From Asanoa hainanensis (GTDB lineage: Bacteria; Actinomycetota; Actinomycetes; Mycobacteriales; Micromonosporaceae), in assembly GCF_900188485.1 (NCBI RefSeq), contig NZ_FZPH01000010.1, positions 1 to 64,000 on the forward strand: a stretch of DNA of 64,000 bases. The letters run 5' to 3'. Shown one piece after another: positions 8,995 to 18,510 of the stretch (its first letter is position 1; each line of letters starts with the position of its first letter). Under the pieces are notes generated by a model. It searched no databases, was not told the DNA's origin, and saw only the letters and a list, made by a program, of their open reading frames with translations. Both the position numbers and the translations under genes were made by a program.

Positions 8995-10149
8995 TCACTC
9001 GTCGAGTGCTGCCAGGTCGAGGCGTTCGAGGAGGCTGGGTTTGCGGGCGTGGGCCGTCCGCAGTTCTGCCAATCGCTGCCGGAACGGTGCGGTGGCGTGG
9101 TCGCGTTCGGCGAGGTCACCCAGGTCGGTGAGGAGTTGAACGGCGGCGTCGTAGTCGCGGGGTTTCTTGGCGGCGATGAGGTCGTGGATCTGCTGCCACG
9201 CGCCGGGTTGGTCGGCCGCGAGGGCGTCGAGGTGTCGTTGCCGTGCCGCGGCAGCGGACCGTTCCCGGCGGACGCGGTCCTGTTCGCGTTGTTGGGCTTC
9301 GCGGCGTTGCCGTTCGACGCGGATTTCGGCGGCTGCCGCGAGGATTTCTCCCGCGGTGCGCCGGGTGGCGGGGGCAGCGGGTGTCGTGGCGGGCTGTTCG
9401 TCGCGGTAGCGGCGTAGCAGGCCGCTTCGGACATGGTTGTCGCTGCCGGTGATCAGATCGGTGAGGATCTTGTCCTTGTCCCGGGCGGCAAGGCCGGTGA
9501 CCCATGTGCGAAGTTGAGCACGGCTCGGTTCCTCGGCGGTGGCCGGCGCGGAGCCGGCCGCCGCGGCCGCGAGCAGGTCGGGGTCGACGCATAGAAAGTC
9601 GGCGATCGCGGTAAGGGATGCGTCGAGCGTGCCCAGCCCGGCGGGAACCGGCGGTTCCGGTTCGTCGTCGGAGAGTTCTTCCGATTGCAGGCACCGGAGC
9701 CAGCCGAGGTAGAGCAGTCGCAGGTCACCGGCGGCGAGGGCGGCCCTGGCCGGGATGATCGAGGCGAGCAGGCCGTCTCCGCCGATGTCGAACTCGTCGA
9801 CGCCTTCTTCGTCCTCGCGGTGCAGGTGGATGATGATGTGCTGGCCCGCGGTCCACGCCGACGCGCCGTCGCCCACGCAGTAGTCGGCGGCCACCGCCGG
9901 GTCGAGCACGCGCTTCGGGAGCCGGAGCATGAGTTGACGGGTGCCCCAGTTCGTCAGGTACAGATGAGCGTCGAAGTAACGTTCCATCATCCGCTGCGGG
10001 TCGCCTTTGAAGTTGCCCCACTCGTAGGTGTTGACGAAGCTGGTGGCGGTGATGTCGGCGCGGGTCGACAGCGCCCGCAGTTCGGCCCGCTCACGGGCGG
10101 TGAGAGGCCGGTCGACGGCGGTGAACTCGTAGTACTGGTACTCGCTCAC
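8995..10149 (-). CDS. conserved protein of unknown function (MSEYQYYEF family)
   Basis: This intact 384-residue protein begins MSEYQYYEFTAVDRPLTARE and contains TRADITATSFVNTYEWGNFK, MERYFDAHLYLTNWGTRQLM and RLPKRVLDP. I know this start from a widespread family of bacterial hypothetical proteins with no assigned function. The middle (about 120-150) is acidic; the region of about 260-310 is Arg/Glu/Gln-rich and probably a coiled coil; the end (KPRDYDAAVQLLTDLGDLAE) is helical and could be TPR-like. It is six bases downstream of the small gene at 10156-10467, forming a two-gene operon. It is divergent from the TOTE-type primase-helicase. It is one of the few undamaged genes in the island. Confidence 0.8.
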   Translation of the reverse strand: MSEYQYYEFTAVDRPLTARERAELRALSTRADITATSFVNTYEWGNFKGDPQRMMERYFDAHLYLTNWGTRQLMLRLPKRVLDPAVAADYCVGDGASAWTAGQHIIIHLHREDEEGVDEFDIGGDGLLASIIPARAALAAGDLRLLYLGWLRCLQSEELSDDEPEPPVPAGLGTLDASLTAIADFLCVDPDLLAAAAAGSAPATAEEPSRAQLRTWVTGLAARDKDKILTDLITGSDNHVRSGLLRRYRDEQPATTPAAPATRRTAGEILAAAAEIRVERQRREAQQREQDRVRRERSAAAARQRHLDALAADQPGAWQQIHDLIAAKKPRDYDAAVQLLTDLGDLAERDHATAPFRQRLAELRTAHARKPSLLERLDLAALDE

Positions 10150-10155
10150 GCCCGG

Positions 10156-10467
10156 TTACCTTCCTGCCCAGTGTCGGAAGGCGTCAATCCAGTCGACGCC
10201 GTCCGGTGGCGGGGTGGGCAGGGGTAGGTCGAGCAGGTCAATCCGCTGCCGGTCGCGGCCACGGGTGCAGATCGCCGCGATGCTGTCGCCGGTCAGGTCG
10301 ACCTTGCGCACAGTGACCTCGACACCGAGGATCGTGGTGCTGAACGGCACCGCCAGGTTCTCTTCGATCATGGTGTAGAGGCCGGTGAGCTGTTCGTCGT
10401 CGTTGTAAGCGTCGACGGTGGCTTCTTCGATCATCGCTTCGAGCGCCGCAACCCGCTTCGCTGCCAT
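10156..10467 (-). CDS. small acidic protein, probable partner of the downstream gene
   Basis: The 103-residue protein starts MAAKRVAALEAMIEEATVDA, followed by YNDDEQLTGLYTMIEENLAV, then beta strands (TTILGVEVTVRKVDLTG, IAAICTRGRDRQRIDLL) and a final WIDAFRHWAGR. It resembles small proteins often labelled 'calcium-binding protein' that lie next to the MSEYQYYEF family, but I see no EF-hand and would not infer metal binding. The ATG at 10467 lies 52 bases from the ATG of the divergent primase-helicase, so the two units share a promoter region. Confidence 0.72.
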   Translation of the reverse strand: MAAKRVAALEAMIEEATVDAYNDDEQLTGLYTMIEENLAVPFSTTILGVEVTVRKVDLTGDSIAAICTRGRDRQRIDLLDLPLPTPPPDGVDWIDAFRHWAGR

Positions 10468-10519
10468 CGACAGATGGTAGCGACCCCTCCGCTGGAGGGT
10501 CCTATGCCGGTCTACGAGG

Positions 10520-12888
10520 ATGGTCGGTGTGGGTGGGGTGGACGAGTTCGCCGGTCTTCGCCGGGAGGTCGAGCGTTTACGGGCGGAGAACGCCCGCCTT
10601 GCACGGCTGCTGGAGCTGCGCGGTCAGGACATTGGTCCGGCGCCTGAGCAGCTGGCGGCGCCGGTCGCCGCGCCGGGCCTGGTCACGATGAACTCCCCGG
10701 TGCGGGACAAGCTGGACCTGTTCACCAGCCTGTTCCAGGCCCGCAACGACGTGTACGCGACGCGGTGGGAGAACCGCCGGCTCGGTACGGCCGGTTGGTC
10801 ACCTGCGGTCGCCGGTGGCTGGCGTAAGGGGATGGACCGGCGTAGCGCCGCGTACCTGCCCCGGACGGCGGAGGTCGTCGCCGCCCATCTCGTCGGCGAC
10901 GTGTTCATGGGGCTGTACCCCTTGATGACCGGCAACACCTGCCATTTTGTGGTGGCCGACTTCGACGGCCCGACGGCGATGCTCGACGCCCTCGCCTACA
11001 CCAAGGCGGCACGGACCAGCGGCGCCCCGACCGGGCTGGAGATTTCCCAGTCGGGACGCGGAGCCCACGTGTGGATCTTCTTCGCCGGCCCGGTTCTGGC
11101 GGCGGTCGCCAGAGGGGTCGGCACAGTGCTGCTGCACGAGGCGATGGTGCTGCGCGGGTCGATGGACCTGCGCTCGTACGACCGGCTCTTTCCCAACCAG
11201 GACGTCTTACCGGAGGGCGGTTTCGGGAACCTGATCGCCGCGCCGCTGCAGGGCCGCCGTCGTAACGACCACGGGCTGACCACCTTCCTCGACCTTGCCA
11301 CGTTGGAGCCGTACGAGGACCAGTGGGCGTTCCTGTCGACGCTGGACCGGCTCAGCCCGGGCGATGCCGAACGCCTCGCCCGGCAGGCGAAACGTGCCAC
11401 CACCGGCACCGACGTCGCCTCGATGAGCCGATCCGCCGCGACCCGCGTCCATCCCGCCCTACCGCTGGAGGTTCACGCGGAGGTCGGCGCCGGCCTGAGC
11501 ATCGACGCGGCACAACTGACCCCGGCCGCCCTCGCCACGTTCAAGCACGTAGCCGCGATGGCGAACCCGAAGTTCTACGAGCTGCAACGCCTGCGCAAGT
11601 CGACCTGGGACACCCCGCGCTTCATCCGCGGCTACGACCTCACCCTCGACTAGCGCCTCATCCTGCCGCGCGGCCTGCGCCACGCCGTCACCACGATCGT
11701 CGAACAGGCCGGATCACGGCTGGCCGTCACCGACGTACGCAACCCGGGCCGGGAGATCGATGTCGCATTCACCGCCGCACTCACCACCAGGCAGAGCACC
11801 GCGGTTGGTGAAGTGCTGGCCCATGATGACGGGCTGCTCGTCGCACCGCCCGGTTCCGGGAAGACGGTCATGGCCTGCGCCGTGATCGCCGAGCGAGGCG
11901 CCTCCACCCTGGTGCTCGTCGACCGTAAGGCCCTGGCCGACCAGTGGCGGGAGCGCGTTGAACAGTTCCTCGGCGTCCGCGCCGGCCAGCTCGGCGGTGG
12001 CCGGCGAAAGCTCACCGGAACGGTGGACATCGCCCTGCTGCCATCCCTGGCACGGCGCGACGACATCGCCGGCCTCACCGAGGGGTACGGGCACGTAATC
12101 GTTGACGAGTGCCACCACCTCGGCGCCGCCGCGTACGAGCACTCCGTCAAGCGCATCGCGGCGCAGTTCTGGCTTGGGCTCACCGCCACCCCCACCCGCC
12201 GCGACGGGCTCGGCCAACTCGTCACCTGGCAACTCGGCCCCGTGCGGCACACCATGACCGAGGAAGAGCAAGGCCCCTCGCCGCCGCGCTGGAGTTCAAC
12301 ACCGGCCCACAACGACTCCTGCACGTCCACGAGACCAAGTTCCAAGCCGCCGACGTGGACCTGGACGCACCGGGTGCGCTCGCCGAGGTGCACCGGCTCC
12401 TGGCTGTTGCAGAGCCGCGGAACACGCAGATCGCCGCCGACGTCACCGCCGCGCTTGCCCGCGGGCGAAACTGCCTTGTCCTCACCCGCCGAGTCGCCCA
12501 CGTCGAGGCCCTCACCGCGATGCTTGCCGCGCGTGGGTATCAGCCGCTTGTCCTGCAAGGCTCGATGACCACCACCGACCGGCGGGCCGCCGTCGGCCGG
12601 CTCGCCGACGCCAAGGCCGGTGACGGACTACTCGTCATCGGCACCGCACCATTCATCGGCGAAGGCTTCGACGCCCCAGCACTCGACACCCTCTTCCTCG
12701 CCGGCCCAATCTCCTACGACGGCCTGCTCATCCAATGCGCCGGCCGCGTGATCCGCGCAGCACCCGGCAAGGACGTCGCCGAGGTCCACGACTACCACGA
12801 CCCGGCGACGCCGGTCCTCGCCGCCTCGCTCCAACGCCGCATGCCCGGCTACCGCGCACTCGGCTTCACCAAGACCGGCGAACGTTGA
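10520..12888 (+). pseudogene. TOTE-type AEP primase / SF2 helicase, stop plus frameshift
   Basis: Read through two lesions, the gene gives about 789 codons, the usual full length. The order is an N-terminal coiled coil (LRREVERLRAENARLARLLE); an archaeo-eukaryotic primase domain with LYPLMTGNTCHFVVADFDGP (DxD acid pair near residue 148), SGRGAHVWIFF and SYDRLFPNQDVLPEGGFGNL; then an SF2 helicase with Walker A (APPGSGKTV), DECH box (IVDECHH), GLTATPTRRD and motif VI (QCAGRVIRA). A TAG at 11651-11653 interrupts the frame between the two domains, and an indel near 12267-12282 shifts the frame after MTEEEQG. The family belongs to the so-called TOTE conflict systems thought to act against invading DNA. 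Only the primase half (377 residues) is expressed intact. Confidence 0.85.
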
Positions 12889-13371
12889 TCTGAACGCCGC
12901 AGCGCACCCACCCGCGCGATCGCAATGTGATCCTACGGCGATCGGACGTTCAGCACCTGGCGAGCACGACCGCCACAGAACCAGCACAGCAGACCTACCT
13001 CGACACGTTGAACAAGCTCCGAGGAGGTACGAGATCACGTAGACCTGCGGATACGTGCCGAACCGTTCGAGTACAACACCTTGCGAAGCAACACGTCCAG
13101 CGAGTGAGTACTCGCGGGCGAGGGAAACTCAGCCAGTCTGACTACGGATCAGAAGGTTGTAACTGGTGTCGTCGTTGTGCAGCGCTGGTGGAGCCGATCA
13201 GCAAGATCCACTTGAGTGTGTTCGAGTTCGCCTGCTGGATAGTCACGCGCCTGGTCCCGTGGATCAGCCGCTGAACGTCGCACACGCCGATCACCTTGCC
13301 CGCGACGTCAGCCCATTTCGTACCTCGGCAAACTGGCCGGCCCCAACGAGCGGACGGCCCTGGCGAAGGTC
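12889..13371. other. stretch without a recognisable gene
   Basis: All open frames here have poor composition for this genome. In the frame of the next gene, the stretch just before 13372 (YLGKLAGPNERTALAKVVD) looks protein-like, so the original 5' end of that broken gene may lie near 13320. Nothing else is seen. Confidence 0.4.
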
Positions 13372-14076
13372 GTGGATTGCATCGCCAGGGCCGTAGCGAC
13401 ATCGTCTCAGAGGGGCGGTGTCGCGTGGGTCGTGGTTACCGGCGTGGTGGTGCTTGCGGTCTCCGTGGTCTGGGTTGCGCGCTCCGTCGTCGGCGGCGGA
13501 GATGCACCTGCGTCGGGCGATATGGCGTTCGGGTGTCTGATGGAGGTCAACGAGCCCGACCACGACTACTGGCGGCGGGTGGCTGCCGACGTCGCGGACC
13601 GTGCCCGGTTGACCGCCGAGCAGCGCCAACGAGTCGAGGCGATCACACCGACCGTGACGCGCGTCGCGGGTGGCGGCTGTCTGCATCTCGACCCGTCCTG
13701 CCGGGGACGCGGATCGTCACATCCACCTACCGATGAGGACCTCGACATCGCCCGTCGCGGGCTCGAGCAGTTCGGCGCGGAGGAGGTGACGGTGCGGCTG
13801 GCCGTGCGGACGACCCTGCGCCGGCGGGCGCGCTGGTTTATGCGACGCTTGAAGCGCTGGCCCGGCTGGCCGCCGACGGCGACTACGACCCGCAGAACCA
13901 GTATCTGCCGGGCACCCGTCAGCGGATGGGAGGACGTGGCCTCGCCCGAAGCCGAACGCCGGATTCTGCGCTACCTCTGGGCCGGGCTGGCGGATTGGCG
14001 ACCCGGGCGGTGGAACCTGATGCTCGCCGCCAACGTCGTCGGGGTACAGAGATCGGGGCTCAGCATTTCGTGGTAA
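13372..14076 (+). pseudogene. membrane protein of unknown function, probably twice frameshifted
   Basis: The start reads GTG at 13372 and includes one strong transmembrane helix (VAWVVVTGVVVLAVSVVWVA), then RRVAADVADRARLTAEQRQR and DEDLDIARRGLEQFGAEEVT. Protein-like sequence then moves to another frame (ALVYATLEALARLAADGDYD, then PQNQYLPGTRQRM) and back (DVASPEAERRILRYLWAGLA, then DWRPGRWNLM). Two compensating indels are the simplest reading. The domain is not recognised. A single-pass membrane protein with an extracytoplasmic helical domain is the most that can be said. Confidence 0.5.
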
Positions 14077-14512
14077 CCCCCACTGTTTCGACCGAGTCGT
14101 GGACCCGTCGGCGACACCAGGGCTCGGGATACGGCAACGCCTTCCGTGAGGCGCTCCTGCATGTAGAGGGCTCGAATTCGGCGGCGGAACCGGCCGGCTC
14201 AAGCGGGATCGACGAATCCAGGAACCGGCCGAGGAACTTGGCGCGATTGCCGGCGAACGCTCTCCCCGGTGAGTGCCGGTCCGCATCCTCGGCAGCGGCT
14301 CGGGTGCTCCGTGGGTGCTCGGATGGCGGCGACGCCTGACGGATTCGTTGGCTGGATTCCGGATTCCGGCCGCCAGCGCCTATTCACGGGCTGAACACCG
14401 TAAGTGACGACCGCGCTGACCTAGCGATACTCCGCCACTGGTAATCGGATTTACAGGCAAGAATCCGGACGCCGACACTAAACGTTTAGTAGCGGGGGCG
14501 AAGACAGCCGCT
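14077..14512. other. gene-free stretch with a palindrome near the tRNA fragment
   Basis: No coding frame is convincing. A perfect 14-bp palindrome, ACTAAACGTTTAGT (14477-14490), lies 23 bases from the tRNA-Lys 5' fragment. Base composition from about 14420 is less GC-rich than the surroundings. The palindrome could be an operator or an integrase arm site. Confidence 0.4.
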
Positions 14513-14555
14513 GTGCATTAAAAGTACACTGCTCTGCCGGTTGAGCTAGCAGCCC
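14513..14555 (-). other. truncated tRNA-Lys (5' 43 nt only)
   Basis: The complement reads from the tRNA 5' end (GGGCTGC) through the D arm (GCTC/GAGC) to a complete anticodon stem-loop (GTGTA-CTTTTAA-TGCAC). The anticodon stem differs from the full tRNA at 5590-5665 but still pairs, with compensatory changes. T arm and 3' acceptor are absent. The 25 bases beyond its 5' end also resemble those upstream of the full tRNA (CAGG-TACC-GACC). It has the same orientation as the full gene, so the two form a direct repeat enclosing 8.9 kb. It cannot give a functional tRNA on its own. Confidence 0.85.
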
Positions 14556-14799
14556 GCGGTGGTCAGGCTACCTGACCTGCGGTGAAACGTGGAGCCGGTT
14601 ACCGGGTTCGTGCCCCGTTTCGGCAGGTCTGCCGAACACTCGAACAACTCTCGAGCAGCCAAGCTGGCCGTAGCCGGGCAGGTCGAAGGGGCTTCGTGAG
14701 CTCGAACGGCGACGCATGGACGGGCGCTGGCCGGGCGGGTGTGGGCCAGGCCACGTCCCTACGTCGTTGACTCCCGGTCGGTCAGCGTCCGGCTTTGGC

Positions 14800-15340
14800 G
14801 TTGAACTAGTCGACGATCTCCTGTGGGATTCGGCCTTGCTCGCTCTCGCACCGGTCTGCCGGCGGCCGGTCGACCAGATCGCGATCGGCGACGGCCCGCT
14901 GATCCCAACCCGCCACCACCGCCTGGACGCTCAGAGGGAGAGCTACCGCTACGCGACGAACCTGCAGGTCTCGATCGACGCCAGAACCCGACGGGTCATC
15001 GCTTAGTTAGTGAGACCCGCAGTCAGGCGATCGCAACGACATCGTCGTTGTTCGCACCTGAGGCATCGACCGGAAGTTGGCCGGCCGGTCATGGCCGACG
15101 GCGGCGACTGCGGCAACCGCGACGTGATCATCCCGTATCGCAAACGCCCGCGGCAGCGAGCTTGCCGACTTGAAGAAGGACCTGAAAGGCGGCCGCCGCA
15201 AGGTCCGCGCCGCATCGAACGCGCCTTGGCCAGGATGAAGAGCCGGAAGATCCTTCGCGACTACCGCCGCGCCGCCGTTACATTGACCGACTCCGCTTTC
15301 GGGGATCGCCCATCTTCACAACATCGCCTTGACCTGGTGA
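14800..15340 (+). pseudogene. IS5-type DDE transposase remnant
   Basis: Fragments in different frames match the C-terminal two thirds of an IS5-group transposase: LIPTRHHRLDAQRESYRYAT, then NLQVSIDARTRRVIA ending in a stop at about 15004, then RPVMADGGDCGNRDVIIPYR, RIERALARMKSRKILRDYRR and IAHLHNIALTW ending at 15340. The middle DDE aspartate region is deleted or scrambled and the N-terminus is missing. No terminal inverted repeats could be defined. It lies just right of the tRNA fragment and may have broken the right edge of the island. Confidence 0.7.
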
Positions 15341-15721
15341 CCGCGAACCCCTCCGATCAGCTGACGCAGTCCAGTTACGAGATATTCGCCTAGGGAGCGT
15401 CTGGCCGAGTTCGTTGGCGCGACCGGTTACCCGGCCGCTACCCGATGACCGAACGTGGCTGAGCCGTCGTCGATGCCATCGAGCCAGAGCGCCCGCTGTT
15501 TGAATCAGCGCTATACCGCGACTAAATCCAACCTCCGAATAATGGCCAACGCTGGCGCGGTCAAAAGGTAGCGGAAAAAGCTGGATCGGTCATTTGCGCG
15601 GATGTCAAAGACTTGTTCACGTGGGGCAACTCGGTGCCGAGAATCGGTCCCCTGTTGGTCCTCTTCAATATTGTCATGGCGGCGGCGCGGCCGATGCCGT
15701 CGCCATCTGAGGGGATCTATC
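15341..15721. other. gene-free stretch before the M23 peptidase
   Basis: No gene is seen. An open frame runs upstream of the peptidase from 15602, but its sequence does not look coding, and the peptidase has a clear signal-peptide start at 15722. The promoter of that gene should lie here. Confidence 0.4.
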
Positions 15722-16721
15722 ATGATCACCAGCGCCTCGCGGCGTGTGGGTGCGGTCGGCCTCACCGCATTGGTGGGGGCCTTCTCGGCACTGAGCGCCA
15801 GCCCTGCCCATGCGGCGCCAGTTTATGAGGCGTCGTCAGGCCCTCGGCCGCACTTCCAGCTTCCCTTTCCCTGTGCTGAGCAGTGGCGATTGGGAACTTA
15901 TGTGGGGCACGATGATTACGAGATCGATATGACGATGGTTGGACAGGCTTCGCTTGGTCGTCCGATCGTCGCCTCTTACAGCGGGACTGTTATGGCTTCA
16001 GGGGATGGCGGCGACGCTGGCCTCCGGGTGCGGCTATGGCATGGAGGTGGTTGGCAGACCGAGTATTACCATATGCGGGACTGGCCGCTGGTCTCGGTAG
16101 GGCAGTTTGTGCAGCAGGGGCAGGTGCTTGGCTTCGTCGGCAGCACCGGGAAGAGCAGCGGCCCCCACCTGCACTACGCTCAGCGTTCGAACGGTTCGCA
16201 AACCTCGAACGGCACCGTTGTACAGTCCTACTTCAACGGCGCACCGTCTGGGATTACGCACGACAATTCGGACTATGGGTATAACGACATTAGTCAGAAT
16301 TGCCACGGAGGTCTCTATCGCGAACCCAATGGGGTTATGGCTGTTGCCAAGCGGATGGTTCAATGTTCAACCGCAGCTGCCCAAGACTTCAATCTACCCA
16401 GTATTGCCGCGCGACAACAGCAGCGGGGCAATATATGCGATCGCTGGCGGCGCCAGGTACCACCTGAATGGCACCGAATGGAGCCAGATCCCCAACGCGC
16501 AGTATGTCAACACGTCGTTGACCTGGCTACGTGGGCTAGCTGCGCGGCCGGCCGTGGGAACGTTGCTCGGTCGGTACAACGGACCCGAGATTTACCAGGT
16601 TACCAGTACCGGCCTGAAGCATCTCAGCGCAGCGGAATGGAACAACCGCCCCTTTACGAAGGTTCCTGACGGCTGGATAAATCTCATTGCCTGCTCCAGC
16701 GTATCGGGGCCAACCTGCTGA
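15722..16721 (+). pseudogene. secreted M23 peptidase, C-terminal domain frameshifted
   Basis: ATG 15722 begins a Sec signal peptide (MITSASRRVGAVGLTALVGA, cleavage after PAHAA). The M23 (LytM) metallopeptidase core follows, with zinc ligands in YVGHDDYEIDM and GPHLHYAQ and the supporting TEYYHMRDW. After about ISQNCHGG (near 16310) the protein-like sequence is in the +1 frame, ending at 16721 with RDNSSGAIYAIAGGARYHLN, then NTSLTWLRGLAARPAVGTLL and VTSTGLKHLSAAEWNNRPF. This is a repeat-type C-terminal domain found on secreted actinobacterial proteins. Without the shift the enzyme would end at 16669 with a nonsense tail; the catalytic domain itself is intact. The GC content is visibly lower than in the neighbours. 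Confidence 0.75.
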
Positions 16722-16976
16722 TATTCGAAGGCCGCGCATAGATCGAAACTGACGAGTGGTTGATCAGGTGTCCCGGCGGCTCGCGCCGTCGGGCAACCCT
16801 CGCGCCGGCGAAGTCGTCGACGGCGACTATTACGGCGATCGCGGCTCAACGTCCTTCATGAAGTCGCGGCGCCACAGGTATCGGCCAGGTGGCTGCCAGC
16901 GGCCGGCGAGGAGGAGCGCGGACGTGACGTGCGTCGGCCTACAGACGCGCCGTCGCCGTCGAGGCGGCTGGCAGAT

Positions 16977-17581
16977 CTAGGCATGAAGACAGCAGGTTCG
17001 GCCCCGGACGGGGTCTCGATCCCGGCAACCACTGTAGAGCCACCGGTCTCTCGCATCCGACGGGACAGTACTTCCGCAAAGTGCACCAGCCTCAGCGTCC
17101 ACGGGCCCGGAGATACCCGCGCTGTCGAGGACCGCATCAACCACCGGCCAGGGAAGATCATCGGCTGGAAACGCCCATAGCAGTTCCCAAATCCAACGAG
17201 CCAGTGCCTTCGTTGAGCTGGCGAGCCCGGTGCGTCAACATCGACGCGTTGACGGATCATCCACCATTGAGCGGCGGCCAGCTTGCGGGCAACGGGCTCG
17301 GTCAGATGCCTGGCGCACTCCAGAATCTCGACGACAGCGTCGCCGTGTGGGCCGAATAGCGTCCCGGTCGGGAGCTCGGCCAGGACATCCGCGACGAAGA
17401 ACCGGGTGTAGCGCGCGTCCGCATGCAAGCCTTCGGCAGCCCCTGCCACAGCAAGCCGTTCCTCTTCGCTGCTGGACGGGACGCTTGCTATGCGAAACAG
17501 CCGGCCCGGCCACCGTGCCATGATGACGGAGTCAAGCTGGCGATCCACCACGATCCACGGCGGGTCCCACGACGGGGTCAT
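16977..17581 (-). pseudogene. hypothetical protein, frameshifted
   Basis: The start MTPSWDPPWIVVDRQLDSVI, followed by ARWPGRLFRIASVP and DARYTRFFVADVLAELPTGT, looks like a genuine cytoplasmic protein. After VARKLAAAQ (about 17270-17210) the best continuation changes frame to ALARWIWELLWAFPADDLPW and PVVDAVLDSAGISGPVDAEA, stopping at 16977. ATG 17584 is an alternative start. I recognise it only as a hypothetical family of Micromonosporaceae and related bacteria. The frameshift makes it nonfunctional. Confidence 0.55.
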
Positions 17582-17803
17582 CATCCGTCTGCCGACGTTC
17601 GCATCCGCCATCGCGCCAGGCCGGTCGTCACTGACGCAGACGAAAGCCTCAACGACACTCGGTACGGTACCGCGCCGCCTGCCTCACTGCCGCAACCGAA
17701 TACGCACCTCGCGAAGGACGGTCAACCGGGGCGCGCACGGCGGCAGATCCGTGCACTCGGGGTTCAGCCAAGAAACGTCCACCTGCGTGTCAGGATCGCA
17801 GCC

Positions 17804-18040
17804 ATGGATGAGAAGACCGAAGCGCAGCTGCGTGTTATTCGCAAGGTCGCAGCGGCTCTGCAGGCGGCCGATGTCTCGGCATGGCTGTTCGGAGGCTGGG
17901 AGCTCCATGCGAGGATCGGCCGGATTACGCGCGAGCACGGCGACGTGGAATTCTGGGTCGAGCGTATTCACGCTGAGCGTTCGGAGACGCTTCTCCTAGA
18001 GGCTGACGCGACGCCTTTGACGACTCAACCGCCGGAGGAG
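17804..18040 (+). pseudogene. truncated nucleotidyltransferase-like protein
   Basis: ATG 17804 gives MDEKTEAQLRVIRKVAAALQ, then WLFGGWELHARIGRITREHG and DVEFWVERIHAE. This is the start of the aminoglycoside-adenylyltransferase-like nucleotidyltransferase family (GGWxxDxxxGrxtReHxDIdfw). One acidic metal ligand of the usual GGWELD motif is His here. After TQPPEES (about 18035) the similarity ends, although the frame stays open to 18226. The downstream half is therefore missing. Resistance activity is not expected. Confidence 0.65.
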
Positions 18041-18184
18041 TCTTTAGCCGCTGAGCCAGTCCTCGCCCAAGATGCGCTGGCCCCAGATGACCGCATCCGC
18101 GACCGGCGAGGGTGGCAGTCCGTTCGAGCCAGGCCGAGTCCGGGGGTCGCTTGCTTGTACAGGCGACGCCAAGCAATCCCCGGG

Positions 18185-18510
18185 CGTAGAAGAGCGTCCG
18201 CGGGCCCGAACCGGAGGATCGCGTAAGCCGGTCTGGGCGAGAAGGCGCGTAACTCGGGCTCCATGGCGGCGAACAGCTTCGTAGCCGACGCCGGCCTCGG
18301 TGATCGCCTTCTCCAAGCGGTCCTCGATCCCGTGGATCCCATCGACCACGTCAATCTCTGCGAGCCCATCGCCGGGCAACGTGTAGCGCACGGTTACGGA
18401 ATGTTCGGATGAGCCAGCCCGTCCTTCGTCGGAGACCGGTTCGGAACGCGCACACGCGACCAAGACGCCCAGCAGGAGGGCGGCGACAGTGATGACGGCT
18501 GCGGTGGACC
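18185..18510 (-). pseudogene. small lipoprotein-like gene, broken
   Basis: Upstream coding-like sequence includes a signal segment (VAALLLGVLVACARSEP, lipobox LVAC), then VTVRYTLPGDGLAEIDVVDG and IHGIEDRLEKAITEAGVG in one frame. The end of the protein, LFAAMEPELRAFSPRPAYAI and LRFGPADA, is in another frame. No proper start codon precedes the signal segment, where GTCATC stands in the expected place. The family is unknown to me beyond small secreted or immunity-like proteins. It converges on the truncated nucleotidyltransferase. Confidence 0.5.

Noticed and set aside
10156-10467. EF-hand calcium binding for the small acidic protein
   Set aside because: No DxDxDG loop is present; the label on similar proteins is not supported by visible residues.
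14513-14555. A second functional tRNA-Lys gene
   Set aside because: The T arm and 3' acceptor are absent on this strand; the matching 3' half lies inverted 8.4 kb away.
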